DNA of 64,000 nt, from positions 23,717,150-23,781,149 of the forward strand of contig JASXTE010000014.1 in assembly GCA_030280995.1 (NCBI GenBank), given 5' to 3'. Under the pieces are notes generated by a model, which was given only the letters and a program-made list of their open reading frames with translations, did not search any database and was not told the DNA's origin. Positions 46,213 to 58,767 of the stretch are shown piece after piece. This DNA is from Hemileia vastatrix. Lineage: Eukaryota > Basidiomycota > Pucciniomycetes > Pucciniales > Zaghouaniaceae. The translations under genes were made by a program, and so were the position numbers. The first letter of the stretch is position 1. Every line of letters begins with the position of its first letter.

Positions 46213-47472
46213 ATGCCTTCCTCACTTTCAAATCGTGATAAATTACATAAAGCAATGACTTTCATGGCGCTTGAACTGCTCTTGGACTCTGATTCCGATT
46301 CTGATCTAGAAGAAGATTTTGTCGTTTTATCAAAAATGGCCAGGAAACGTTACCTTCTTCCCAGAAAGCCTCAAGTACTTCATACCCCCAAGTACACCAT
46401 CCAAACACTTCTTAACCTATCTACACCCAGTTTTAGACAGCTGTTCAGGACTTCTCAGGAATGTTTCCTTAAATTGCTTGAGCTTATTCAGGATCATCCC
46501 ATATTTCACAATAATTCTCAAAAAGAACAACGACATCCTTCAATTCAATTGGCCATCACACTATGTTGTTTGGGTTCAAATGGTAATGGAGCCGCTTTGA
46601 AACGTTTAGAAAATGTCTTTGATTTAGGGTATGGTTCAGTTAACACTTATACCAAACGATGTATCACTGCCATCAACTCCTTGGAATCTCAACTTCTCAC
46701 CTGGCCAACAAAAGAAGAGCGACTTGAATCATCTCAGGTTATGCAAGCAGAGGGCTTTCCAGGATGTATTGGTTTTGTTGATGGTACTACTATTCCTTTG
46801 AGCCAGAAACCTGGTCAAGGTGGAAACAATTACTTTGACCGTAAAAAGAGGTAGATTATTTTTAACTCCTTTCATCCTCCTTGAAACTAACACAAACAAA
46901 TATATCTTCTTTATAGATATTCAATTAACGTTCAGCTTATATGTGACGTAAACAAAAAATTTATATCATTCTTTGCTGGCTATCCTGGCTCATGTCATGA
47001 CTCCTACGTCTTCCAAAGAATGCATATTTCAAATGAACCTGAAAAATTCTTTGATGAAAATCAGTATCTTCTTGCAGATTCTGCTTATGTGAATGGAAAG
47101 TATGTACTTCCTGCTTTTCGGGGAGCAGCTTCAGAAGACAGTCAAAATGCCAAATTCAACAATCATTTGGCAAAGTCAAGAGTCCGTATTGAACATTCTA
47201 TTGGAATCTTGAAAGGCCGTTTTTCTAGTTTAAGGGAATTAAGAAGTCCTCTTAGAAATAAATCTGAAATGGAGGCGGTGATCAACTGGATTCTGTGTTG
47301 CACTATACTTCATAACCTACTTGCTGACCTCAAAGATCAATGGTTAGAGCTGTATGAAGATGAACAAGTTGATTCACCTCCGACTATATCCAACACTTCT
47401 ATTTCTCAATCAACTAGTATAAGGGCGAAAATCCTTCCAATAACACTCCAACATTTTTCAACACAATTTTAA
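46213..47472 (+). CDS. PIF/Harbinger DDE transposase
   Basis: Exons 46213-46850 and 46917-47472 around a 66-nt intron (GTAGAT...TTATAG, branch-like ACTAAC) give 397 residues with no stop. The junction restores the block KKR-YSINVQLICD. DDE residues: Asp near 190 in GFVDGT, Asp near 265 in LADSAY, Glu near 304 in RIEHSIGILKGRF. GCHDSY-type signature SCHDSYVF and FDRKKRY are typical of the superfamily. The N-terminus has an acidic SDSDSD run and a helix-turn-helix-like segment. It cuts and joins the element ends. Confidence 0.92.
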
Positions 47473-48002
47473 TTTTTTTCTCTTTCTCTTCAAATTATCA
47501 ATTTGCATGTATTATTCACTGAGAATGGAAATTTTTTTTGCATATTTTTTTGGTTTTTGAATTTGCTGTTAAAGTCTTATTTTTTTTTCTCTCTGTGTTT
47601 TCTTTCATCAACTCAACATGAAATCGCATATTTTCAGCAAACACATATTTTTTCAGTCACTCAAAGGTTGGGAAAGAGTTGGAAGGGAAGATTAAGGGTT
47701 CCGAGGCATTTTAAATGAAGAAAAGGGTCTGGGAGAGGTTGAGAGGGGTGAAATGGGGATCAAAAGAGGATGGCATACAATGGGGCTGGGAGGATAGCGA
47801 AAGGCATGGGGAGGGAAGACAAGCATGTGTTGATAGAATTGAAAGGGATGGAGATTGGTGCAAACAGAGTGTGAAAATAGGAGGATGAACTCTTTTCTTC
47901 GGGCGAAGAACAGAGTTCACTTCCATAAAATATTAGCTGAAACATAGTTTTCAATTCTGTAAAAACAGTTGTAAGTAATAGAAAAAGTCACTGATTTTTT
48001 TT

Positions 48003-48089
48003 CTATGTAATCCTTGCTTTACGAGGAGACTTTTGTGACGAAGCAGATTTTTGAGCTACCCTTTGAGATTTGGAATGTCTGGGAGGCAT
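48003..48089 (-). CDS. small basic ORF, duplicated at 48424-48338
   Basis: Begins MPPRHSKSQR and has a Ser/Lys/Arg/Gln composition. It ends in a stop after 28 residues, and the second copy is almost identical. Position and strand (convergent to the transposase) would suit the start of the accessory Harbinger protein, but no continuation can be found. Function unknown. Confidence 0.2.
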   Translation of the reverse strand: MPPRHSKSQRVAQKSASSQKSPRKARIT

Positions 48090-48221
48090 TATGAAACTGG
48101 CACATAACAAGAAAAAAGATTAAAAAGTAGAAGAAATAAGTAAAAAAGAATGTAAACATGCCTGGTCAAAATATTGAAAATGTTGGAGATTGGTGCAAAC
48201 AGAATGTGAAAATAGGAGGAT

Positions 48222-48253
48222 GAACTCTGTTCTTCGGGCGAAGAACAGAGTTC
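48222..48253. other. perfect hairpin in Harbinger interior
   Basis: GAACTCTGTTCTTCG, two bases, then its exact reverse complement: 15-bp arms. The first unit of the duplication has the same hairpin with one mismatch (about 47888-47918). Confidence 0.8.
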
Positions 48254-48799
48254 ACTTCCATAAAATATTAGCTGAAACATAGTTTTCAATTCTGTAAAAA
48301 CAGTTGTAAGTAATAGAAAAAGTCACTGATTTTTTTTCTATGTAATCCTTGCTTTACGAGGAGACTTTTGTGACGAAGCAGATTTTTGAGTTACCTTTTG
48401 AGATTTGGAATGTCTGGGAGGCATTATGAAACTGGCACATAACAAGAAAAAAGATTAAAAAGTAGAAGAAATAAGTAAAAAAGAATGTAAACATGCCTGG
48501 TCAAAATATTGAAAATGTCAGGAAGGGGTGTGTGCCGAGGATTGATGGGTAGGTAGCGAGGAAGGTCAGTGTGTCACATGTGACAGGGATGGGGTAAGAA
48601 AGGAAGGGATGTTTTGTGGCCAAAATGTGGTTGTGAAAAAAAACGGGAAAAAAGTGCTGATTTGAGGTCATAACTGACACCCTTTTTTGAAATAAGTGAC
48701 TTTTTTGCAAAATTTAAGTGCTGATTTGTAAGTGCTGATTTGGTTTGAAATCCGCACTTAATTTAAGTGCGGATTTGCCAGAACTGACACCCCCTAATA

Positions 48800-49480
48800 T
48801 AATGATTCTATTCATCTCTTGGGGGGGGGATTTGGCAATAAATATATTCATGATAAAAAAAATTAAGAAATAGAAAATAGAAAGATGATAATGAAAATGA
48901 TGAAGAAGATGAGGATGGTGAAAAGTGTATAGAAAGTGAAATTATGTTGTGATTGATAATAAAGAAAGGTATTGCAAAAAAAATAAAATAATAATAATAA
49001 TTAAAATTAAAATTAAAGATGAAAATGAATAAAAAAATAAAAAAAATTGGAAATACATTTACAGGCTAACAGACATGAAAATAATAAAGAAATATAATAT
49101 ATAAATATAAAAAAATGAAAAAAGTTGAAAAAGGACAAAAAGTCTCAAAACACCATTCCAAGACCCCATCATAAATGGCTGACTTGGTGTTACACATGTC
49201 CAACATGAGGTCAAATACTTCCTATTCTTGTGCCATTTTCACAACCACAATTCAGACCACCAATACACACATCCCCCCCAATCCACTGCACATCAGATCC
49301 CTTTGCCCCCAACCCCATGTTATCTAGTTTCTTCTTTCATTCATTAAGATGTATCTCACCAAATCTTTGTTAGGATTTCACTTTCTTATCCATCAAAGTT
49401 TATCAGGCACTAATATTTTTTTTCTCTCCTTAGTTTTAATTTTATTATGCCCCACCCAAAAAATCATCACTCAAAAGTAT
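48800..49480. other. AT-rich DNA, no gene seen
   Basis: A-rich simple sequence to about 49130, then mixed sequence that may be decayed transposon. No supported ORF. Confidence 0.45.
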
Positions 49481-50740
49481 ATTCAACTAACCAAGAGTGA
49501 AATTCAGATTGTGATCAATTGGTTACAAACAAAATCAAACTAAAATGACTACTTTGGCTGTGAAAAATTCTACATGTCCTGGATGCCCACCTGCCTCAAA
49601 AACCAGTGGGTTTCAGAAAATAGAAATCAAACTAAAAAATAAAACAAAAGGTAAGATGGACTTAATGATAAAGCAAATGAGGGTGAGATTAAAAAAATAT
49701 TGACAAAAATATAAGAAGGAAAAAATGGCTTCATTTTCAACTGGATTTGGAGTATCAGAGGAAGAGTTCTAAAATGGAATCAGCTCAGTTTTTGAAAAAC
49801 TCATTTCAATGTTCCCACTTTATCAACAGATTGACAATCTTTTTGGGAAAAGAGCCCATGTAAATCCTCAACACCCTGATGATTCTCAACTATTGGGTTC
49901 TGAAATTAACTAAAATTTAGACATGTCAATTGATCCAGTGCTCAATACACAAGATTTAGAGGATGCTCTCAATGATTCTAATTCTGAAAAAGATGATGCA
50001 GTTTTTTTGAGGTTAAATTACTTGACTAATTTTTTTTTTTTTCACCTTTCACTATAATTTTTTGTTTTTCCACCTAATAAAATTTATACCAATCATGAAC
50101 CAGACTCAAGGTGGAGTGAATTAAGATACTTTTCACAAAGGTTTGGATGTGGAGATCTGTGTTGAAGATGAGCCCATAAAAACACCAAAAAGACTTGAAA
50201 GAAGAGGTTTAATATATGTCAAAAGCCATCAATCTAGTTCAAAATGTGTCTTATATTCCTATGTAAAAATTGTGGACAAACATGAAAAAATGAACACTTA
50301 TTTGATTTGTTTGATTTCAATATGATTATTAGTTTTTTGAATTTTCCTTGATTTTTAAGTAAAAAATGTTTCAGAAAAAAAAAGCACAGATAAAATATAT
50401 GAAAATGGAGTCTCAAGAGAAGTCTGCAAAGCAAGGTTATGGCCTGGATGAAAAAAAAAAAAAAATTCATTCACTTACTCCAAAAGGAAAAAAAAAATTT
50501 AAAAATAAAGAACCATTTTTTACAGATAAAGATGAAGAATTCAAAGTTTCAAAGAAAGAAGATCAGAAATTCTGAAATCAACAGCTTCAATTGGAAAAAG
50601 AAAAATTACAGTTTCAACTTGATGAATTAAATCAAAAGCAAAAAAAGAGAAGAGAAAACTGACAGCCAAAACTTGATATTAGCATGTCTGAATGCAGGCA
50701 AATCAACAACAGAAATTAAACAGTTGCTTGATTTATTGCA
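49480..50740 (+). pseudogene. decayed transposon accessory gene (coiled-coil C-terminus)
   Basis: Fragments in changing frames: LTKSEIQIVINWL (about 49480), an acidic stretch (about 49900-50010), and a Lys/Glu/Gln-rich coiled coil (about 50575-50650). The coiled coil leads into a segment resembling MLNAGKS-TEIKQLLDLL. A Myb/SANT-like N-terminus with coiled coil and this ending is what I would expect of a Harbinger-associated DNA-binding protein. That reading is tentative. Confidence 0.3.
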
Positions 50741-51121
50741 TTATTATTATTATTATTATTATTATTTGGTGGTAATTTCTTATATGCTGACTTTACAAAG
50801 GTCTTGAATAATGATTTTTTTTTGGAAAAAATTTGAAAAACTCATACAATCTTTCTTGAAAAAGGTGTTAAATTAGTCAAACTTTCCATCCTGTGTGTTC
50901 ATTTTTTCTTTCATGGTGGATATGAAATTATATGTATTCAAGTCTCCCAGTGAGAAAATTCTTCAAATTAAAGAAATAACTTGAAAATTGGCTCATATCT
51001 TATGAAGTTGAATAGTTTTTTCTAATGATATACATACTTTTTGGTGTTAATAATAACAATAATCAAGCTCTAAACAACCAGTATTATCCAATATATTTTA
51101 AAGAGATATATCAAGTAAGTG

Positions 51122-51538
51122 TTATAACTTTTCTATTTCTTTCATTGTTATATAATCAGACATTGAAACATCAGGTATTAGCATTTTTAATTTTTTAATA
51201 GATTTTGATAGTATTTCACTAATTTTAATTGAAAATACTAGCCTTTTGAAGCTACCAAACTCTTTTACAGGTGTTTTTTGATGATAGAGTTTGTTAGAAT
51301 GCAAAATAACCACCCATAAACTATCACCCTTCTTAAAATCTACCATATAATTGAGCTCAAGAAAGATATAGTGGCCCCCATGTTGTCTAGGTGTGCCTTC
51401 CTTCCATGAATATTCATCAAAAATTCCATCTAAGGCTGTTGTCCACCAAGCACCCAAGCTAAGATAACTGAAATTCAAATCCTTGTGTGAGACACTAGAG
51501 AAGCCCCCAGAATTACAAGTCAAAAGAATCAACACCAT
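51122..51538 (-). pseudogene. possible 2OG-Fe(II) oxygenase-like fragment
   Basis: 138-residue frame with SHKDLNFSYLSLGAWW, then GGHYIFLELNYMV, FKKGDSLWVVILHSNKLYHQ and KRLVFSIK. The spacing of H-x-D, a glycine pair, a GD-strand and a distal His resembles the double-stranded beta-helix of 2OG-Fe(II) dioxygenases. TET/JBP-like members are known to be expanded in basidiomycetes in association with KDZ transposons. Upstream minus-strand sequence (51540-51920) has coding-like pieces with stops. The assignment rests on pattern only. Confidence 0.33.
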
Positions 51539-51539
51539 A

Positions 51540-52770
51540 ATAGCAAGGAAGATCCAGTTTAGTTTCCAGTTTTAAAGTGTTATGATATTAATTTTAGACA
51601 AGAAGCTTAAATAAAAAGGAGTAAAAAGAAAAAAAAGGAATGATCATGGATCAAATCATGTAGCCATTTAAAACCATGATAAGTAGTTCAGAAAATTCCT
51701 CAAAAGCTAGGTTTGGGAAATTCAGAAGGTTTTGAAGCAGATATTGTGGTTTATGGTGAATAGAAGGTGTTCATGAAGTAAGGTAGTGTTTTTATAACAG
51801 GTGACTCATATAAATTAAATCTAATTCAGCATCAGAATATGTATCAGAATCAACCATAGGATCAAGGTTCAGAGCATTAGTTGTTTTTTGAAGATTTTGA
51901 CAAAGTGAAGGACTCATGTTAGATTTTGGGGAACAAAATAAGGGTGGGAGTAATCAAGGATGGGAGGAATTAATAGTTAAAGTATGATTTTAGGGGGACT
52001 TGAGACTTGATGCACAGTGTACTGTGTATGTATAAATGATTCCCTAAGGATTAGGAAAAGAAAAAGATTAAGTTTTAGGCATACATGTACCTAATTCTGA
52101 ATAATTAAGTTGAGGGGATGAAGCACTTGAAAGGCTTGGATGTACCCAACAGATGGCATGTAAAGAGACAAACACACTGTTGAAGTACACCTTTTATTCA
52201 CAGGTGTACTTCAAATTAAAATGACTTATTTGGTATCTTTTTTGGGGTGTTCTTGAATGGAATATATGGTAATGTTTGACACCCCCTATTACATTTCCCA
52301 GTAAACAAGTCTGATGTTGAATTCAATCAAGACCAGAAGCCTTTTTTGCTTTATAGAAAGTCTTATGCTATTTGATTAATTGCAACAAATTTTAACTGAA
52401 CTTTTCTCCTCATCAAATATTTTCAGACCAGACATCAAGTAAAGTGGTCACTGCATATTTTTTTTGTATTTATTTAACCTGGATATTTATAAAATCATAT
52501 TTTATATTTACTTAAGCCATTGTGTAAAATTCATTAAGCCATCATGATATTGCTTCTCAAGCTGCTCAAAAAGTGTCCCAAGAAGCAGATAATATTGAAA
52601 AATAAATTATCATACTTTCCAAGGCTGCTTAAGACAAGTGTACTAAATTAAGTAAGAAAAAACTTCAGCTTTTTAGAGTAGAGACCTTTGATGAAAAGAG
52701 ATCTGAAGTGCCTTCAAAACCAGCTTAAAAGAAAAAAAACTAGCCAGCCAATTAGAAATTTTATCATAGA
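51540..52770. other. AT-rich relics
   Basis: Contains a Harbinger-like end TTTGACACCCCCTATTA at about 52277-52293 and a coding-like relic on plus (52535-52740: AAQKVSQEADN, KCTKLSKKKLQLF) with stops. No intact gene. Confidence 0.35.
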
Positions 52771-52982
52771 CACTGCAAAAAATAAAGTGGAACCTGCTAG
52801 AAGGTGCCTATCCCTATATTCAGTATTGATTTAAGAGTAAGTTTTATTTGATGTTGCATAAGCTAGTGTGCTCATTTATCAGCACTCAGTCTTTCCAGAA
52901 GAGTTACAAATGAGCTGAAATTGAGTTAAGTCAAAGATAGGGATTGGCACCTGCTATCAGGTGCTCATGTTTTTTCCTGGTA
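52771..52982. mobile_element. hairpin-TIR MITE, copy 4
   Basis: Left GGAACCTGCTAGAAGGTGCC and right GGCACCTGCTATCAGGTGC, with the right end TTTTTTCCTGGT. It shares ATCCCTAT/ATAGGGAT subterminal sequence with copies 1 and 3, but the interior has diverged. Confidence 0.7.
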
Positions 52983-53469
52983 AAATGAAGTAAAATGAGA
53001 ACCCTTTACTGGCTCAATGTTGAGAGAGCTTGAGCTTATTTAATATTTTTGTCTTAATGAAATAGAATTTTCATGATACATTATGTCATAAAATATCTGC
53101 TGCATCAAAAGTGAGACATGTCACTTGGCCACTTTATTTTAGGAGAAGAATTTTCATACTCATTAATTTTCCACCTTCATTTTACCAGTAGCCTGGATTT
53201 ATTTGAGCACTTGTTTAAAATAAAACAGATCTTGACAAATTTAAGGCCTTCTAATATTTATTTGAGCACTGGCCTCATTTATTGTGACATGTAATATATA
53301 TATCTCAGAATGTTTGAAAGGGTACTTCTAGAAATCCCTTTTGTTTGAGCTCAAGTGTTTCACTTCTTCATGTCTGAATTATTCACACTTTATAAACATC
53401 TTTTAAAATACATTAGTACCATATTTAGTCTCATATTGGACCTGATTTGAACCCCACTTGATCTCACAT

Positions 53470-53770
53470 TCGGAAAAAGTTGATCATTTCTCCATTCTGC
53501 ATATACAATATGAATTTTGCATGCATATTGAATATTCATTATGAATCCAAAATGAATATATATTATGTACTCATATTTCATATAACTCACATATAAAATT
53601 TAAGTATGCAATATGCCTCCATAATGAATGTGCATTGTGCATTCATTCTGAGTATGCTTGATGAAATCATACTCAATATACCTTATGAATACATATGAAG
53701 TTTCATAATTCATGAATATGAGATATGCATTATGAATTTATAAAGAGTAATTTTATGCATATATACATAT
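53470..53770. repeat. degenerate ATG/ATTCAT-rich simple sequence
   Basis: Overrepresentation of ATGAAT, ATATGCA and TGCATAT words in both orientations, with no fixed period by eye. Confidence 0.4.
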
Positions 53771-53839
53771 GTGTTTATTATAGACACTTTACTTAAATTC
53801 AAATATGTGGATGAAATATAGGTCTCCCATTGAACAGCA

Positions 53840-56510
53840 TAGAATTGGAAAGACATTTTTTAATGACTCTCATGTATTTTGAAATCAAACAAGCTTATTG
53901 GCCTCATTTACTTAATTTTATTTCAATAGAAACACTTATATTTATTTATCAATTAATTTCTGGTAATAGTAATAACATAATACTTTGTGTATTAATTAAT
54001 CAATCCTTTGGCTGAAAAGGGTGACAAATTTTCAATTTCAAGTATAAAAAACCTTTGATAATGTATCAGAAGGAAAAATTGGCTTGTCTTAAGTTTTTTT
54101 AGAAAATTTTTAAAACAGTTAGAAGGTGTTAAGAGTATGTTAAAGAACAAATTTGTGCCAGTGGGTGCCATACTGCATAAACACACTCAATCTGGGCTCA
54201 ATTGATGGATCAATGGGTATTTAAACAAGTAAAAATCAATGAGAATTGAAAGCCGGCCCCCAAAATTTTTTATTTCACCAATGATGGTGAAATCTATGTG
54301 GCTAATTTCAGGGAGCATTATTACACATATGGAGAGGTGTTCATTTTGAAGAAGAAATCTAATGTGCTTGAAACCTTTATTAGTTTTAAAAGATGACTTA
54401 AAAACTTTTCTAATTCCTATGCCAAGATTCTTCAAATTGAAAATGGTAAATATTATATGAAAAATATTTTTTCAGATTTCTTTCCAGAAGTGGTATTCTC
54501 CACAAGCACTCAATGCCATACCACCATGAGCAAAATGGTATTTATTGTCAAATGTTTTAATGAGACCATTGGTGAAATCACATGGAACATACTTCTTGCA
54601 TCTAATCTTCCATCAAAATTTTGGAATTAAGTTTATCTTTGAGAATCTTAAATCTATAATTGGATGCTAAATGTATGTGTCACCAAAAGCACACCATACC
54701 AACTTATCTTCAACAGAATAGCTGATCTATAATCAATCAAAAACTTTGGTGAATTTTAAAATGTTCATGTTCTGAACAAAAAAAAGGACAATAATATAAG
54801 TAAGAGAAATGAGATGTAGAGTGGTTGGTTTTATTAAAGGAAGTATAGTATGGCTCTTCTGGAATTCTGGAAAAATTTATACCTGAAGGCAATGTGAATT
54901 CAGAAACTTTTTTTTTGCTAAACAATACCCTAAGAATCTCATAGAAAAAAGGTTTTCTGTTGTCATGAATTCCTATTTTTTTGGTAGTCTCAAATCTGAG
55001 GAAGCTATAGCTACTCATGAGAAATTGGAACATTAAATCAAAAAAATGCAATTGACTTATCTGACTCTCTACCATGAACTAAGAAACAGGAAATAAAACT
55101 CCAAGAATCTCACAAACAGAAACTTTACTTTCAAAGTGAACTGAATAAAATTTCTACAATGAAATTATGTAATACTTTTTCACTTCCTCCAGGTAAGGTT
55201 GACAAAGGTTCCAGATGGTCTTTTCTTTGAAACAAAATAATTTTTTAAGGTGATTAAGAATAAATCTAGATATGTGGCACAGGGGTTTAAGAAATTAGAA
55301 GGAGTTGATTTCAATGAAATTTTTTCTTCAACGTAAACTTTTCCATCCTTACACATTATTGTAAATTAAGCAGCCACTTAAAATTGGCCAGTAAAGACAT
55401 TTTAAATAGCCATGTCATGCCTTTACCGAAAAATTAATGAAAAGATCTATATTCATCAAATAGAGGGTTTTGACACAAAAAACTCTGATTTTGTTTGAAA
55501 ACTCAATAATGCACTGTAAAGAACTATAAAGGCTTCTAGGAATTAGTTAGAAAATCTAATTAAAATCCTTGAAACTCTTGGTTTTATATCAAGAAAACAA
55601 GATGCTGGTTTATATGTGTTGTATAATAGTAGCTCAAGAGGAATCACTTAGGTTTTTTTGGATAATGGGGTTGTTTTAGAGAGTAGTAATGAAGCTTTGA
55701 ACGATCTAGAGCAGGAAGTTTGAATTTATTTGAAGTTTATATGGCAAGAAGATATTTATTCAATCGTAGGTTTGGCTGTATTGAGAGGTAATAAAGGTTT
55801 CACAATTTATCAACCTGCTTTATTTAACAAGATTTTTAATAAGTATAAAACATTTGGCCTTAAATAAAAATCTTCATCAATGGGTCTGTCACTATCCTCA
55901 TTGAAAGAAAAAACACACTCCTTAAAACCTACAAATTTATTTCAATAATTGGTTCTCTTTCTTATATTATAGCTTAATCCAGGCCTGACCTTGCATGTGA
56001 TGCCTTAAGAAAAGTTAAAGATGAATGGGATATGCTGAGCCATTTGCTAAAACACCTACAATATAAAAATATATATGAATTTTCATATTTTTACATCTGC
56101 TAATGCTACATCTTTAATAGAGGTTTACTGGGATGCCACATGAAGAGGTATACTTTCTAGGGAAACTGGTGGTTAAATACTACAAATCAACACTTTTTTA
56201 TTCTGTAGGAATCAGAAAAAAATTGATTTTTTTCAAAATAATATCCTCATTCTGAATTGATTTTAATGTCTAATTCTACCAGAAAGGCACTATGAATGAG
56301 GAATCTTTGGAGAGAAATGGATCTTTTCAATGGACCAACAACTCTATATTGTGATAATAAAGGGGAAATAGTTTCAGAAACAGATAACACTTTGGATAAA
56401 TGCTGTAAACACATGGACTTTTATTTCTATTTTGTGTTTGAGAAGGTTTACTATTTTAAAATTAGATGATAAAATAGTTGTCTTTCTAACCAAGAATTAG
56501 GGAGCTAATG
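53840..56510 (+). pseudogene. second copia element, heavily decayed pol
   Basis: Frameshifted pieces in copia order. Integrase: KKKSNVLETFISFK, about 54345; VVFSTSTQCHTT, about 54490; ASNLPSKFWN, about 54600. RT: SRYVAQGFKKLEGVDFNEIF, about 55270; EKIYIHQIEGF, about 55440; KLNNAL, about 55500; LKFIWQEDIYSIVGL, about 55730. RNase H: VYWDAT, about 56125; GPTTLYCDNKGE, about 56335. Stops are dense. A plausible LTR start (TGTTGAGAGAC) follows at 56511. No intact left LTR was found. Confidence 0.75.
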
Positions 56511-56975
56511 TGTTGAGAGACAAACAGCTTTTACAGCGTGTTTTCTAATCTATTTTAGAGTTATTCAATCTCTTATTTTATTCTATCTTTCTGATAATAA
56601 ATATCCTTAAAACTTAATTTGTTTCATTTTTTTTTAATATTTTATTAATATGGTAATAGGGAACAGGGGGAAAAACCATGCACTAGAAGTATATCAAAAT
56701 TTTTGAAACCCTTCATGATCCCAGATTGTGATCTTGGGAGTTAATTTGTTTGAGCCCTTGTAGAAACCATTCTTGAGCCTAGGGAGTAACCCTGGTTGAG
56801 TGTGGTTTCATTTTTTGTTTTCCCTTGGCATATCACTACCCAACCTCTTCCTATATTTATGCATTCATCTTCTTCCTATATTTAAGAATTTATCCTCTCA
56901 TCCTATAAAATGTGAGGTGAGTAACCCTTCATTATTTTGATTTTACATTTAGTTTTTGTAATAGTGTATACTTTT

Positions 56976-57415
56976 CACAGGGGGAAAAATGGTGAACTAG
57001 ATATCTAGTTCAGTTTTTTGAACCTATTCCATTTTTAGGAGTATTTTTTTGACAAACCATTGAATGTCACTTTTTGAGCCCACCTTATTTTTTGCCTTTA
57101 TAAGAGGATTAGGCTGGTATGGTGTGGGGAGGCTTGTGAGCAAAGAGAAGAGGAGTAGGGGGGGTTAAAAAGTGTAAGAAGTGGGTGAAAAGGATGATTT
57201 GTGCAAAAAAGAATGAAAAACTAGCAAAAAAAAGAAATAAATTTTTTTAAATTAATACATGAGGATAAGAGTACACAATCCAAGGAGATGCCAATTTAAT
57301 AAAGGAAAAAAATAAGGTGGGGTAAAACAAGGTCACTCCAAAAAGCAGACCCAGAATTGTACCCTGAAATCAAAAACTGAACTAGAAATCTAGTTCAGGG
57401 CTTTTTTTCCCAGTG
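56976..57415. mobile_element. CTAGATATCTAG MITE family, copy a
   Basis: Ends CACAGGGGGAAAAATGG-TGAACTAGATATCTAG and ...CTAGAAATCTAGTTCAGGGC then TTTTTTTCCCAGTG. Each terminus contains a 14-18 bp palindrome. About 440 bp, no ORF. Confidence 0.75.
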
Positions 57416-58405
57416 GTATCTTTTCCAATTTTTTACTTTTTTTCCCTGGTATCTCATTCTTGTATAACATTTCTTTCTTAATTATTGGAGATTTTCCATT
57501 CACTTTTCCCCTATTTTTATTTGACTTTCCTCCTCCTCACCCCTCCTTCTGGGCTTACATTTCCTCCCTTCCACTTCTATTTTCTTCTCTCTACCTTCTT
57601 CCAGTTTTTTTCCTCTTCCTTTCACTTCTTCACACCTCCACCCATCTTTCTCCACTTCCTTGAAACTCCCTCATCATCATGAATGTCTCCTAACCCTCAT
57701 GCACCTCCCCTCATCCTCATGCAACTTCCCATGTTCAATTTTACATTTCCTTTCCTTTCCATATCATACATCATATTTCCTATTTGTATCTCCCCTTTCA
57801 CTCTTTTACTTCCCCTAATCCACATGAAAATCTCCATTCCCACTTGTATCTCATCTCACCCTCTTGCATAATTATTATGACTAAATAACAAACTATAAAA
57901 AGTAAAGCAGAAACACAAAAAAAATTAATAAACATTTTTAAAATAAATTTATATTTTACTAAATAATTAAAAAAAATCAAATACACAAAAAAAGAAACTT
58001 ACCAATTAAAATAATGCATTGGTAATTAAATAACTACCTATCAATAAAAATCAGAGAATAAATAGCTGACTAATTAACTATTAAGACAGAGAAATATAGA
58101 AAATCTACCCAGAAAAAAAGCAAAGAAATAAATAATTAGATGACAGAAAAAAATAACTAAAACTGTGTGAAAATAAGCATAGTTTCTTGAAGTAAAATAT
58201 CTGGTTTATTTTCAATTTGAAAGAATAGGGTGTTTTACTTCAAAAATCTAAACCATTTTTAAGAAGTGTAATGAGCCAGCTATAAAAGCAAATTATTATC
58301 TAAAAGGCCACCTAGTGATCCATGGTAGTGACATAATAGCTAATAAATTGAAAAACAAAATTAATCTTTAACAAACTAACTAACCAAAATGAAAAAAAAC
58401 TATAT
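57416..58405. other. centre of the inverted repeat, pyrimidine-rich then A-rich
   Basis: 57490-57870 is strongly C/T-rich on the plus strand, giving spurious Pro/Ser/Phe ORFs; the rest is A-rich. No gene seen. Confidence 0.5.
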
Positions 58406-58767
58406 TGGAGTGACCTTATTTTACCACAACTTATTTTATCCTTTTATTACATTGGAATCTCCTTGGATTGTGTACTCTTGACTTCATGTATTAATTTAAT
58501 AATTCTATTTCTTTTTTTTCTAGTTTTTCATCCTTTTTGCACAAATCATTCTCTTCACCCAATTCTTACACTTTTTGACCTCCCCCTACTCCTCTTCTCT
58601 TTGCTCACAAGCCTCCCCACACCACACCACCCTAATCCTCTTATAAAGGAAAAAAATAAGGTGGGCTCAAAAAGTGACATTCAATGGTTTGTCAAAAAAT
58701 ACTCCTAAAAATTGAAAAGGTTCACAAAATCAAACTAAATATCTAGTTCACCATTTTTTCCCCTGTG
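58406..58767. mobile_element. CTAGATATCTAG MITE family, copy b (truncated)
   Basis: Reverse-complement copy of the element at 56976. The outer end TATCTAGTTCACC...CCCCTGTG is present, but about 65 bp of the inner end is missing. Confidence 0.7.

Larger units (their letters stand above)
47851..48518. repeat. tandem duplication within the Harbinger element
   Basis: Two nearly identical units with a 335-bp period (47851-48185 and 48186-48518). Each contains a hairpin and a 28-codon minus-strand ORF. The copies differ at few bases, so the duplication is recent. Confidence 0.9.
45906..48794 (+). mobile_element. PIF/Harbinger DNA transposon, apparently complete
   Basis: 2889 bp. The terminal inverted repeats are identical over the first 30 bases (GGGGGTGTCAGTTCTGGC...AATCCGCACTTA), and TAATA flanks both sides (45901-45905, 48795-48799), compatible with a short AT-rich target duplication. 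Subterminal regions repeat AATCCGCACTTA several times directly and inverted, likely transposase-binding sites. It encodes an intact spliced DDE transposase. The second, Myb-like protein usual in this superfamily is not clearly present, so it may depend on another copy. Confidence 0.92.

Noticed and set aside
57460..57871. Pro/Ser/Phe-rich ORFs
   Set aside because: Product of a pyrimidine tract, with no splice or homology support.
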